From: Megalobrama amblycephala
Taxonomy: Eukaryota > Chordata > Actinopteri > Cypriniformes > Xenocyprididae
Reading direction: 5' to 3'
NCBI RefSeq assembly: GCF_018812025.1
Contig: NC_063049.1
Coordinates: forward strand, 9,553,537-9,617,536
Length of the DNA stretch: 64,000 nucleotides
Shown here: piece by piece, positions 32,044 to 43,917 of the stretch
Layout of the letters: the number at the start of each line of letters is the position of its first letter
Position numbering within the stretch: the first letter of the stretch is position 1
Notes under the pieces: model-generated
The model's database searches: none
What the model was told of the DNA's origin: nothing
The model's input: only the letters and a program-made list of their open reading frames with translations
Program-made: the position numbers and the translations under genes

Positions 32044-32566
32044 CACTGCCCTCCAAAAGTTTGGAAACGCCCCAGAAAAGTGGGGTTTTGGACAATATTG
32101 GCATGAATCCTTTTTAATTTGTGATAATTTTGCACTGATAAGGGATAACACAAACTGCAAAAACATATTTTAATACATAAACAGTTTATACATAGAAAAA
32201 AACTTACATTTTCGATTCATCAAAATATCTGACCTAAACTGGGCTCTCATTGGTTCATTGTATTCTAAACTTAATTGGCAATCAATTGTTGAAGCTATTA
32301 AGGTGTGCTGACCCAAACATCTTTTACAAACCTGGGCCAAGTTTAAACCAGTAACCAGCATCACAGCTGGCAAAGGGGCATGTCTGACTTTGACATGTAT
32401 ATATTGCCATTATTATGTAATCAAAATGAAAATTATTATTGCTGGTCTTCAATGATGATGTCAAGTTACTGTAATGTATTTGCACCAAAAAATGATAAGG
32501 ATTTATGCTGATATCGTCCAAAACCACACTTTGCCAGGGGTGTTTCCAAACTTTTGGAGGGCAGTG
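32044..32566. mobile_element. Tc1/mariner-type MITE with TA target site
   Basis: The 523-bp element starts CACTGCCCTCCAAAAGTTTG and ends CAAACTTTTGGAGGGCAGTG, flanked by TA on both sides. The arms continue as GAAACGCCCC against GGGGTGTTTC and GTGGGGTTTTGGACAATAT against ATATCGTCCAAAACCACAC. No transposase. Confidence 0.9.
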
Positions 32567-32695
32567 TATGTTATTTCCATAAGTACTCTTTTTAAAAATG
32601 TGCTAAAGTGTATTTATTTTTCACAAGGGATGATTGATGTTTGATACATAAAATGCGAAACATGCCTCCAACATCCTCTTCGTCAATCCTAAACA

Positions 32696-34315
32696 GGGAA
32701 GCCGCACTGCTAACCTGAACCCTGGAGCTCGAAGCACACATCAGGCTGCTGAAAAGTACCTGTATTCTTATGAAATTACTATTGTGAGTCATATTAATTG
32801 TAAATATGTCATTCATTATATTACAGTAGATATTTAACCAGTCACAGATTATTTTTGGAGGCTCCCAGAAATATGAAATTTCTGCTGCTTTGGGACTGTG
32901 CGTGTTCTTCAGTTGCCATCAGTCAATCAGCATGTCATGATTTCATTGTCCTGCGGCACCAGGGTTATCAGTCACATGACATTTACGGCTCAGGTGATTG
33001 ACTCAGTTTGTATTCAGAGTGCCCATGAGCAAAAACACACATTGCTTCCTTCACATTTTCCATTTCCATCTCTATTTTTTTATTTTATTTATTTATTTTT
33101 TGCAGTTACAGGCTCCAGCATCCCGTGTGAAGCTTCGTAGGACAAACAGATTGGAAAATGGATGGATTTATTTTATTACAGTTAAATACATAGTTCATCT
33201 AAAATGAACATTTTTTGCCCTCCCCTAAAGCTTGCACCTAAAATAAAGCCAGCATTTGGAATGACATTAAGGTCAGTCAGTAAAGCCTATAGTGGAATTT
33301 CACTGCTAATTCTGTTTCTAGAATTGCAATCATGCACACACAAGCATACCGTATATTTCTAATCTATACTGACATCTGGCCTCTACAGTGTTGCTCTATA
33401 ATAAACGGAGGAAATCTATTTAGGAATCTAAGTCTATAATAGAGTGCTTATGTGTCTAAACTTTGTAAGTCACAATGAGAGGACAGGGCATACGTACGCG
33501 CGTGTGTCACAGTCAGTCTGTGCTCAGGGAGATGCAGCTGGTACCAGAGTCTGTGTCTGTGGGTCTGCGGGCAACATTTATTTTTAACTCTCTTTCTCTC
33601 ATACACACACTCATATTTCTATGCTCAGAATTCATTTGTAATACATCTTATTGCTAAATTTGCATTCCCTCGTGAAAAAGACGATAATAAAAGAACATAC
33701 TGAGTGCAAACCGAATGTAATGTTTTCAGACAGTTGCATGTTAACTGCAATAAAATGAAAATGTATTATACTGTAGTTTAAATTTATATGCTACAATGCT
33801 TTTTTGACTCACTTAAGAGCATCTTTTCATAATTTCATTATTACTACTTTTGTCTTTGGTTTAAGTATACTGCTGAATATACTGGAAAGCATTTAAAGTA
33901 AACTAATATTAATGTAATTTCTATTGAAACTTGTATGTCAGTTTGAGCCAGAGTCTGATAAACACAGCCAAGAAGAATGAGCTGATCAATCCGAACCACC
34001 TTTGCAAGCAGGACGTTTCACAGAGGTAATTATTTATTTTATCATTCTCTTAAATTTCAGATGTGATGTTATAACCGTGTCATTTCTCACTGCAATTCCA
34101 TATGTCCATTAACACTCTGACCTGTTCAGGAAGCAACCGTTAGAAAAATGGTGAGAATACAACAAAATGTTGTGGTTGAACTGCTAAGGAATAGTATTAA
34201 AATTTATTTTAACCACTGATTCTTCAATTCTTTGGTCCATGTAATGATATTTTTTCCTTGCAGTGTTTTCTCAACAGAGCAAACTCTTTCTGGCCTTATA
34301 ACTACCCTTGTTTGA
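32696..34315 (+). CDS. Candidate 3' end of an unknown gene, four exons
   Basis: Four plus-strand segments have GT-AG borders and matching phases: 32696-32756 (after CTAAACAG, before GTACCT), 33942-34025 (after TATGTCAG, before GTAATT), 34130-34150 (after CCTGTTCAG, before GTGAGA) and 34264-34315 (after CCTTGCAG, ending TGA). The joined frame has no stop and includes GSRTANLNPGARSTHQAAEN, LINTAKKNELINPNHLCKQD and a C-terminus STEQTLSGLITTLV. I do not recognise the family and see no domain. The third exon is only 21 bp. The first exon's donor is weak. Matching phases and four intact borders are more than one expects by chance, but short exons in AT-rich DNA can arise spuriously. Confidence 0.35.
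32757..33941. other. Possible intron of the candidate gene
   Basis: No element was recognised. Another acceptor-like TTTTTTGCAG at ~33105 precedes a short open stretch without a good donor. Confidence 0.3.
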
Positions 34316-35678
34316 GGACGAGCCGACGTAGCCAGCAGGGAGGATTAGGCAAATAAGTTACATGGTGGTGTAGCTACATACGTAAATAATGGTGAGACTA
34401 CAAACAAGGCGTTTCAGGCAGACGTTTTCTGTTGGAGAGATTCACCTCTTTTTGTGCAGACTTTGTGCTTTGCAACCTTGCAGTTTGTTTACATGCACAA
34501 ACACTAAAGGAAGGCAAACTAAAAAAGCATATCAGGTCCCCTTTTATGTTATCTGCAAGTACAGTTCTTTACAAATATACATTTAAGATTTGAAGTACAC
34601 TACAAGTGCACACACATTAGAATTAAGCACGCTTCTTTTTCACAAGGGATAGTTGCAACTTCAGTTATTATTCATTTCTTTCTTCCCTCAGATCTGACCT
34701 CAAGTCAAACATCATTCCTCATAACATTAGCACTTAATATGCATTTAATTAAGTCACTGTTTCTAGCCAGCTCTGAATTCATGTTAACACGTTAAACACG
34801 GATAAGGAATATTCCAGCTAGACATTTTAAAAATATTATCTTGTCTGTTTTAGATTGATGATGATACTTTCATAAGAAACAGCATGTCATTAAACACTGA
34901 GGCCCAGATTAAAAAACCTGACAGCTAAATGACTTCTGTAACAGATTTTGGCAATAAACATCACTTTAAAGTCTGAAACACATATTTAAACTAAATTTCT
35001 GACAGAAGCAGCTGGCTAGAGATTAAAATTAAAAAACGGGAAAGGGAGAATGAGAGTTGGCTTGAGGATGGTCTGAGCTTCAGTGATGATGTGTAAGGAT
35101 GATGGGAAATTCCTGAGGTTGCACACACACACACACACACACACACACAGCGTGTGAAGTGTGAAGTCAGTGGTCCAGTGAGAGCCCTGGGGGTCACTGC
35201 TCTTGATGACAGATCACCCAGAACTCCATAACAGCTCATTATGTAAAAGCCTCATGAATAGAGATGTGACGGGCAGACCGCAGCCGTGAAGATCGAGGCA
35301 GAAAAGGACAGAAGATGGGCGCTTCAGCATCTCAGATTTATTTCAGCATTATCAGCCATAACTCAGTCGCCATGATGAGCCGCCTCGGGCTGAAACGCCT
35401 CACGCCGGACAGGAGATATAAAAAAAATCACACAAATCACATGATGTATGATTATAACTGAACAAAGCACATGATGTGTGGAATTAAACACCAAGAGAGT
35501 GAAAGGGATGGAAAAAAGCTGCATTTTTGGTCCAGGGCCGTATAATTACCATAGAGATTGCCTCCTCGTTATTCAGATTAGTGGTCCATAAACTGTTACA
35601 CTAAAGATGTTAATAATGAAACATTATTATTTGCACAGTATAAATAATAATATAATGTATAATATAATATAAAAGTAT
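34316..35678. other. Non-coding sequence, no further gene recognised
   Basis: Holds a scrap of the AT-rich repeat at 34562-34660 (GATTTGAAGTACACTACAAGTGCAC), a possible AATAAA at ~34953 for the candidate gene, and (AC)n at 35121-35149. Confidence 0.4.
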
Positions 35679-35938
35679 GGTAACACTTTAGTTTAGGGTC
35701 CAATTCTCACTATGAACTAGTTGCTTATTATCATGCATATTATTGGCTGTTTATTAGTATTTATAAAGTACATATTAATGCCTTATTCTGCATGACCATA
35801 TTCTACATCCCTTAATTCTACCCAATACCTAAACTCAACAACCTTACTAACTATTAATAAGCAGTAATTAGGAGTTTATTGAGGGAAAAGTCATAGTTAG
35901 TTAATAGTGAGAATCGGACCCTAAACTAAAGTGTGACC
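35679..35938. mobile_element. hAT-like MITE (GGTAACACTTTAGTTTAGGG)
   Basis: The 260-bp element starts GGTAACACTTTAGTTTAGGG and ends CCCTAAACTAAAGTGTGACC. Flanks AAAAGTAT and AAAAGGAT agree at 7 of 8 bases, an 8-bp duplication with one change. Confidence 0.85.
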
Positions 35939-36574
35939 AAAAGGATTATAAAATTGCTGCATATGTTTCAAGTATCTTGCAAAATAAGGAAATGAGGAAA
36001 TATATTTTCTGGCAGAGATTTCCTGCATCAAGTACCAGCAGGTATTAAAACCTGTCAGAATGTCAAAATGATATTATGTTGCTTATTTTTAGATTTTTTT
36101 TTTTTTAAGTATAAACAGGAAGCGAAGTGGGAGAGAGAAGGGGACAGGTTCGGGAAAGGTCCGTGAACAAGGACTCAGGATACATTTCCTCTTGCCCGGT
36201 TCATGATACTTTGAAAATGAAATGTCCAGTGAGTGAGTGAGTGGTGCTTAAAGCATGTTCAAGTTTGATCTGGAACAGATGTACGTTTATCTGGCAACGT
36301 TTTATTAAGTCAGTTGTATATGGCAGAGTGGACCTAAAGATTGTTCAATTTTCTCCGAAACAAATGAACATCACCGTGGCAATGGTTTATTGTTTTTCGT
36401 ATCGCTGCAGTTCGAAACTGAAATGTCCATCATGGAGTGGCGATAAAAATGACCTTTCACTGTTGTTAGTTTCACTCAAACCATCCTTGTTCACATTACT
36501 TAAAAACTCATGTAGCTACATGAACTTAATTTAACTGAGTTGTTTCTACTAAAAATTAGTATTGTCAGCTTTAC

Positions 36575-37498
36575 TTAAAGGGTTAGTTCACCCAAAAATG
36601 AAAATTATGTCATTAATGACTCACCCTCATGTCGTTCCAAACCCGTAAGACCTCCGTTCATCTTCGGAACACAGTTTAAGATATTTTAGATTTAGTCCGA
36701 GAGCTTTCTGTCCCTCCATTGAAAATGTATGTACGGTAGACTGTCCATGTCCAGAAAGGTAATAAAAACATCATCAAAGTAGTCCATGTGACATCAGAGG
36801 GTTAGTTAGAAGCTTTTGAAGCATCGAAAATACATTTTGGTCCAAAAATAACAAAAACTACGACTTTATTCAGCATTGTCTTCTCTTCCGGAATCCTTTG
36901 ATTCCATTGAATTGATTCCATTGAATCCTTTCATCTGTTGGTAATGCACTTTTACGTCGCCGTGGTTGTTTTTGGCGATTAGGACATCCGCAACATGCAC
37001 ACTTACGCACCATTTTAAAAAATATAGCAATACCAAAATACAAACAATGTAGAATAGCTTGAATACAGCGTGCGTCTCCCTCAGACTGTAAACGAAGCTC
37101 TGGCGCACCGGATAACACGTCAGCAGCTTCTTACATCAGCAGCGTCACTGCGGAGTCATGAACCCGGATTGACAACAGACCCGAAAGAGAAGACAATGCT
37201 GAATAAAGTCGCAGTTTTTGTTAATTTTGGACCAAAATGTATTTTCGATGCTTCAACAAAATTCTAATTGACCCTCTGATGTCACATGGACTACTTTGAT
37301 GATGTTTTTATTACCTTTCTGGACATGGACAGTCTACCGTACATACACTTTCAATGGATGGACAGAAAGCTCTCGGACTAAATCTAAAATATCTTAAACT
37401 GTGTTCTGAAGATGAACGGAGGTCTTACGGGTTCGGAACGACATGAGGGTGAGTCATTAATGACATAATTTTCATTTTTGGGTGAACTAACCCTTTAA
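36575..37498. mobile_element. Full-length TTAA foldback MITE carrying a THAP-domain start
   Basis: The 924-bp element starts TTAAAGGGTTAGTTCACCCA, ends GGGTGAACTAACCCTTTAA and is bounded by TTAA. The arms pair for over 250 bp each (GGACATGGACAGTCTACCGTAC against GTACGGTAGACTGTCCATG). The centre is not palindromic and encodes a THAP-like fragment on the minus strand. TTAA duplication plus a THAP-type transposase is the combination described for the Kolobok superfamily. Confidence 0.88.
36870..37013 (-). pseudogene. THAP zinc-finger N-terminus fragment in a MITE
   Basis: From ATG at 37013 the minus strand reads MVRKCACCGCPNRQK, a basic run, then KSALPTDERIQW. This fits the start of a THAP domain: M-x-x-x-C-x(2,4)-C with GC-x-NR, a Pro ~20 residues on and a Trp after it. 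The C-terminal Cys-x2-His pair of the zinc site is missing and the frame ends soon after (FRKRRQC). It is probably a leftover of the transposase gene of the autonomous parent. Confidence 0.65.
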
Positions 37499-38081
37499 GT
37501 GTTTGTTTCTTTCAACTTAACATTGCTGAGTGAAACGCACAAATTAATGTTGACATAACTAACTGGGCAGTGGATCCGTAGTTCCCAGCATGCTTTGCAA
37601 GGAACTGCATTAGGAGAATAAATTTATGGATTAAAGTGCTATTTTTATGTGTTTTTTAGTAAAGGGAAAGATGCTGTTAGTTTATGTTAGAAGGAGACAT
37701 CATAGGATAAAATTATGTTATGATCTTGGCTGCACAAAGTATTAAATGTAGGAGTGCCAAAAATTGTGGAATACATATATCACAGAAAAAGAAAAAAAAT
37801 CTTTCATTATAACCTTTTTTTTTTTTTTCAATCTTAGCCTATTTAAGCCTTTTTAAGGTTAGATTTTTTGTGAATATTTTGAATGAAAGACCAAGACAAT
37901 TTTCCATCCATCCTTTCTCCAAATCACTTCTCTTATATAGGGTCCTGTTCCATTACAAACATGATACTCCTGCTCACATGAACTCTTATTCATATTGTCG
38001 TACAGAACACCAAATCACTCAGATAATCACATGCTTACAAACATAAGTACACACCTACAACAAATAGAGCTACAGCATGCT

Positions 38082-38154
<73 letters not shown>

Positions 38155-39014
38155 AGAGCTGAAGAGAGCTCAAACACTGGGCAGCTACTGCTCATAAAAA
38201 TTACATGAGACGATTTAAGAAGGTAAATGTCAGCAGGAACTAAAGAAACACTCAGAAAACTCTCTCTCTCAGACACATCACACACTGAGTTTTAGATAAG
38301 CTTAAATGGCAGAAAGTCTCTTACGTACTCTGAGCTTTTGTGTCTGTTTTGCTTGTTGACAGTTCTGCAGATGAGGATGGAGCTGTTGGTCCTGTTGATT
38401 GACAGCTGTCATCTCTTAGCAGATAAAAGGCCTCAGAACAGCTTCACATATTACCACATCATTTACAGCGACACAGCAGACCTCATTAGCTCGTTAGAGG
38501 GCATCTGTGTGTTTAAAATCTTTGAAAAGTCCTGTTAATGGCTGGGGGTTGTGAGATTTGTGCAATATTTGACTCAAAGGATTTCTTTCATTTGGTATGT
38601 AGTTCATGAATTGTATTGAGTGCTTTTATGGTGCTTTTTTTTGTTATTTTTCATTAAATTATTGTGTGGTTACTCTTTTAAAAAAGAAGTGCTTAATTGT
38701 ACTGAAAGTGCACTTGTAGTGTACTTCAAATCTTAAAACAACATTACATTTAGTTCACACTTACAGTTGATATAAAAAGTCTACTCATCCCTGTTAAAAC
38801 AGCTGGTTTATGTGATATAAAAAATTAAACAAAAATAAATCATATCAGAGCATTTGCACATTTAATGTAAAAATTACAACCAATGCAATGCCACTTAAAC
38901 TGATTTTTTTTTTAAAAACATTAATTAAAATGAAAGTGACGTGTCGTCTAGTCCCATACTCAGAATTTGTGTTCTGCATTTCACCCATCCAAGTGCACAC
39001 ACACAGCATGAGTA
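37499..39014. other. Intergenic, no gene recognised
   Basis: Contains a poly-T near 37817, the (CA)n run at 38082-38151 and a scrap of the AT-rich repeat at 38672-38760. A 66-codon open frame at 38338-38538 has no domain. Confidence 0.4.
38082..38151. repeat. (CA)n microsatellite
   Basis: Long uninterrupted dinucleotide run (~70 bp). Confidence 0.97.
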
Positions 39015-39240
39015 TTAAAGGTGCAGTAGGTGATCTGGGAGATGCTAGCATTGAAAGCATACAGTCCTCCTTGCAAATCGCCATCCAAAGCCATGCCTCA
39101 TCCAAAACATATGAATGCGCTGCTCTTGGCAAAGTGTCACAAGAGATGGTGTTAAAACCTACCTCATGGTCTCAAAGCACATAACATTACAATAATAATG
39201 AACATAAAAAACATAGAGCACAGCAAATGGTTTATTAGGC
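39015..39240. mobile_element. Partial TTAA MITE (TTAAAGGTGCAGTAGGTGATCT)
   Basis: Only the left end TTAAAGGTGCAGTAGGTGATC is identifiable; the right limit is a guess. The region to 40478 holds one (TA)n run and no recognised gene. Confidence 0.4.
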
Positions 39241-39901
39241 TGCTGTCACTTTAAGAGCTGACGCTGTCAAACATGATGCGGATCTGACGCGCATCTCATT
39301 TTCTCACAACTCTTTAAGGTCTTTTAAGATGTTATTTAACTCATTGATCATAATTCTGTGTTATTGTTTATTCAAGCGAGAAAGAGATCTCAATACTGCC
39401 GATCTTTCTGTGCACACGAGTCGTGTGTGTGTCACACAGACACAACTCCCAATCTCCTCTATATCACTTTAAAACACAGCATTCTGTGCAGAATTCAAAT
39501 GGGTCCAATACGTTTTGTGGTCTGCGCCAACTCAGATATGATCTGCTGTGTGCTATCGTGTCTCTGGACTGGAGCAGACTGTGTGAGCACTGCGGCGGTT
39601 CGTGTGACACTAACGTGAAACCAGACTTCATTTGGCACAATGGAAAGTATTTTTACACCGTCTTAATCGTTCCATATCCCTTAAATAGTGCACTATGTGC
39701 CATTTCCACTGTAGAAAATAGTAAATGTGTGAACAAGTAACCAATTTTAGCCACAGCTTCAGTGTCTGTTTATAATGTAGGGGGTGGGATGCTTTAGATT
39801 CTAGAGGACATTTGATTGGACAGAAAATATGATGAGAAGCTGAAGCGCAAGGTGATGTCATCAAATCGTTGATCATTGGCGGAAGTGGCTAAAGTAAAGA
39901 T

Positions 39902-39903
<2 letters not shown>

Positions 39904-39942
<39 letters not shown>
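39904..39942. repeat. (TA)n microsatellite
   Basis: Uninterrupted dinucleotide run. Confidence 0.95.
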
Positions 39943-39944
<2 letters not shown>

Positions 39945-40478
39945 AATCTTTTTTTGGTTTCATTTAATCTTATTTTTTAACACACAGGGTGGATATCTGC
40001 ATTCACTGAGGTTTAAAATAAGATGGCATGTTTATTCAGAGCTGCATTGACCTTTTTTGTTTCGTGTATGGGAACTATGAATGAATTTAGAAAAAAGTAC
40101 TTGCAATTACATATAATACACAAGAACAATTAGAACAACTCCTTAGTCCTTGATAAATAATTACAAATAAATAAACATTTAGTTTAAAATAAAATAACTT
40201 TATTAAGCTAGTATTTGGCTGATTAGAGTATGACAGAGTATTCAAACCTGTACTGTAACTTATTTATTAAAAGCAGTACAGTGAGAATAAAGAGTCAAAC
40301 ACAGGCACTGCCTCAAAGAACCCATAAACGATTGTACACACTCAGATTTGAAGTTAATCTCAAAATTCAAAATGTTTTCACCATAGTAATGAGACTAAGA
40401 GACTTTAAGAATGTTTGACATTTTCATCCTGCACAAATTTTTATTTTGGAATCACAAACTAAATTAAAACTACACTGA

Positions 40479-41253
40479 AAGGGCCCTTGCACCCTTAAGG
40501 AAAACAGTGAACAGTGAGCATTTAAGCGGGTAAATATAGGAGGAAAAATAGCAGCCATTTTGATGTGCCACACTTCCTGTTGCCAGCAGGAGGCGCTTTG
40601 GCTATAACTGAATATTGCCATGTAGATGTGTTCAGGCCAGGACTGTTATCAAACATGTGAAGTTTGGGGCAGATCGGACATTGTATATCCAAGTTACGAC
40701 AAATTCCTGTTTCATAGTGAAACATCGAACTTTGTCAATCCGCAACAGACACGCCCTTCGGTGAAAACTCTAGATCTTCGCAAGTTAACATCGCAAAAGC
40801 CTTAAGAATAGGCTGACCAAATATGACATTGATCTGATTAGATCTCTAGGAGGACTTCCTTAAAGTATAACATCTGAAAATGGCAAAAACTGCACAAATT
40901 TTGCAAAGAAAATTCTAAATATTTGACTTCCTGTTTGGTTTCAGATAGTTCTCCCAGGGACTGACTTTTTTGTAGGTATTGGGCTGATACATGTGTCTTC
41001 CGAATTTCATACCTGTACGTGAAACGTAACGTGAAGGGTGCTTAATTGAAATTTTGTAGATGGCGCTATCTAGTCATTTTGCCACACCTAATTCAGAAAC
41101 CCATATCAGATGTAAATTTTCACCCCTTCTGACGCGTGTACAAAGTTTCATGAGTTTTCGAGCACATTTAGATCCTCAAAAATGTGATTCATTTCAGAGA
41201 GGAATAATTAGAAATGGAGCAATTCCAAAAGGGTCCTCACACCATCGGGCCCT
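40479..41253. mobile_element. Repeat with GGGCCC ends (GGGCCCTTGCACCC...CATCGGGCCC)
   Basis: The interior has GCCAGCAGGAGGCGCTTTGGC, CATGTGAAGTTTGGGGCAGATCGGAC and TGGCGCTATCTAG-type phrases also seen in 45503-47145 and 47160-47950. The terminal GGGCCCTTGCACC and CACCATCGGGCCC are imperfect inverses. Superfamily not assigned. Confidence 0.55.
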
Positions 41254-41512
41254 AATAATGAAAAAGGCAAACTAAACAGTATATTACTGAGCAATGTAAG
41301 GGAAACCCAGACTTGAGGATGAAGTTTGAACAGATGCAGGTATTTATTCAACACAATATATTCACAGTGAGTAAAGGCAATGATAGTAGTGCAGAGAAAC
41401 TGGATATGAGAAACTATCTTTCACCAAGTTTGGAAGAGTCCGTTGATGAATCAACACACAAACAGCAACTTATCACAAAGAGATAAATGTTTTTAATGTA
41501 AAGTAAATGTTT

Positions 41513-42172
41513 TTAATGCAAACTGGCAACTGAGGCTGGGATGCTGTTATTATGGAAAGTAAATAGAGAGGGCCAAAAGTAATATATATATATGTAAGAA
41601 AGACATGTAAAAAAAATGTGAATTTTCAGCAAGTTCAGCAAGAAGTTCCTAGCATCTTCAGCAATGTCATCCAGAGCTCTCTTAAGCATATTTGAGACTG
41701 TCACATAAGACAGTCCTCCTGCCACTAAACTGCCAATAATGGGAATGAGGCTCAAAATTAACTCAACAGTATTTTCTGATACAAGAAGAGACGCAGCACC
41801 CAGCCAGGTTAATATTGAACTTGGGTTTATCCCTTGATGCAGAGGAGACTTCATCAGACTCTTCAATTCCTTTACAGTTTTCCCAGATCTTTGACAGATC
41901 TTCTGCAGGGATGGATCATCCAGACCAAACGCGATGTAGTACTTTGTTAGCTCTGTTGCTATGATGGTTATATCTACAGCGATTGAAAGACCAGGAAGAG
42001 GCATAGCAGCTGCACATGCAGACAGGAAGGCAACTATAGAGATGTTTTCCTCTAGAGCTTTCTTCTTTTTCTCATTAATCTCCAGTGTAATATTCGGCAA
42101 AGCCAACATCAGCACACGTCTCTTATGCTGTGGAATCTCTTTCTCCATTCTCTCCTGCAGCTGATTTAAATC
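41513..42172 (-). pseudogene. IRG second coding exon, 3' piece (after the DIRS)
   Basis: Directly beyond the DIRS the frame continues DLNQLQERMEKEIPQHKRRV and LMLALPNITLEINEKKKK to a stop at 41513, a single open frame of ~219 codons. It contains the C-terminal helical domain of IRG proteins. A minus-strand AATAAA lies at ~41342. Confidence 0.85.
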
Positions 42173-42449
42173 GTCTCGGTTACGTATGTAACCCTCGTTC
42201 CCTGAAGGAGGGAACGGAGACGTACGTCAGTAGTGACCGACGAATTGGGATATCGCTTAGAGAGCCCTATCAGCTTCGTGTGAACTAAAACAAGCCAATG
42301 GAATTGGCGTGCGATATTTGCACAATGCGCACCGCCTCCGACAGGTGTATATAAATAGGAAGCAGATGCAATCGCACTCTGTTTTTCACTGAGGAGACAA
42401 CTGGTGTCCGCACATCAGCGAGGGTACAGAAACTGTGGTGACGGGACGT

Positions 42450-42560
42450 ACGTCTCCGTTCCCTCCTTCAGGGAACGAGGGTTACATACGTAACCGAGAC
42501 ATTCCCTTTCAGTCGGTCACGTTCGACATACGTCAGTAGTGACCGATGAATTGGGATCCC
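42450..42560. repeat. DIRS internal complementary region
   Basis: TCTCCGTTCCCTCCTTCAGG and the following GAACGAGGGTTACATACGTAACCGAG complement the left outer end (42176-42220). CATTCCCTTTCAGTCGGTCACG and the following TTCGACATACGTCAGTAGTG complement the right end (45230-45283). The junction falls at about 42509. Confidence 0.9.
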
Positions 42561-43287
42561 AACTAAAGCGCCACAGTTACGAAACCCCTGCTCAACGCGA
42601 GCTCTGGCCGCCCATAGCACCGGAGGAATGGAGAAGGGGGTGAGCTCACGCCGAGGAGTTTACTGCTGTTTTACCTAATACCCACTAAGTAAACTAGACT
42701 ACACTGGGGAAGCGAACCCGTAGGGGACGCTGCGGAGGCCACTACCTACCCAATGGGGGAGGAGTTTACGTGGAGAATACACATATGGACTGGCCCGGGG
42801 GGCAGTACGCATATGGAGTCCCTGGGATGGCTCCACCTGGGTAGGGGGAGACTCATCTGACAGGTGACAGCAGAGCTGGCTCTGCTAAGGGAAAGACACG
42901 GACTCGCCGTAGGGAGTTTTAAACCGTGGACAATTACACATATGGGACCGCTCACGTAGAGGAGTCACGACATATGGACCCCAGCCAACAGACAGCGTCA
43001 GCGACGGATGTAGGCCTGGCATCAGACACTCCGCAATGTCCGAGCCGAAGGGGGAGGCGGAGGAACTCGACAGGGTTCGCCAAGCGGGGAACGCGACTGG
43101 AGTCGAAATATGCACGCATCCGGCCCAGGGGGCGGGAATGGCATTGCAAGCCGACACTTAGAGCGGGTTCAACTCATCTACCGGCTAGTGGAAGCGAGTA
43201 CACGGGAAGATACCGGCTCTACACGTAGGCTATAGAATCTAGCGAACATGTTAGGTGTCGCCGAGCCCGCAGCTCTACAGATATCTG

Positions 43288-43917
43288 TCAGCGAGGCGCC
43301 TGCGTGCCAGCGAATTCTAGGCACGATTCGTTGACCGAAAATGCATGCAGATCCCCTACCCTCTTAGGGGAAGCCAATGCAACCAGAAGGACAGTTTTGA
43401 GAGACATTACTTTCAGGTCGACTGATTGCAAAGGCTCAAAGGGATGACCCCGGAGAGCTGTGAGAACCAGGGTCAGATCCCAAGAGGGTACGGAGGAAGG
43501 GCGAGGAGGATTCAGTCTCCTCGCCCCCCTCAGGAATCTGACGATCAGATCGTGTTTCCCCAGGGACTTACCCTCAACTGCATGGTGATGTGCAGCGATA
43601 GCGGCGACATACACCTTGAGGGTGGAGGAAGACAGCCTTCGCTCCAAGCCCTCTTGCAGGAAGGAAAGCACAGATCTGACCGAGCATGATCGGGGGTCCT
43701 CTCCGCGAGAGGAGCACCATTCAACGAACAGGTTCCACTTCAGCGCATAGAGGCTCCTAGTGGAAGGAGCTCTAGCGGAAGTGATGGTGTCTACGACCGC
43801 TTGCGGGAGATCACTCAGAACCTCCGCATCCCGTCCAGGGACCACACTTACAGGCCCGGGACGGGAGGCGCGGCTCACCACGCCAGCCGGTGGCCGCTGG
43901 ACACAGTTGCATCGCAA
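43288..43917 (-). pseudogene. DIRS tyrosine recombinase, N-terminal part
   Basis: The 209-codon frame contains LSDLPQAVVDTITSARAPST, LYALKWNLFVEWCSSRGEDP, LQEGLERRLSSSTLKVYVAA and LIVRFLRGARRLNPPRP, the core-binding half of a DIRS-type tyrosine recombinase, and the start of the catalytic half (LLVALASPKRVGDLHAFSV, containing the first catalytic Arg). The His-x-x-Arg and Tyr part is deleted; the frame ends FAGTQAPR. It overlaps the gag-derived frame. Confidence 0.85.

Noticed and set aside
33105..33207. Additional exon for the candidate gene after TTTTTTGCAG
   Set aside because: No convincing donor, and it would disturb the phase agreement between 32756 and 33942.
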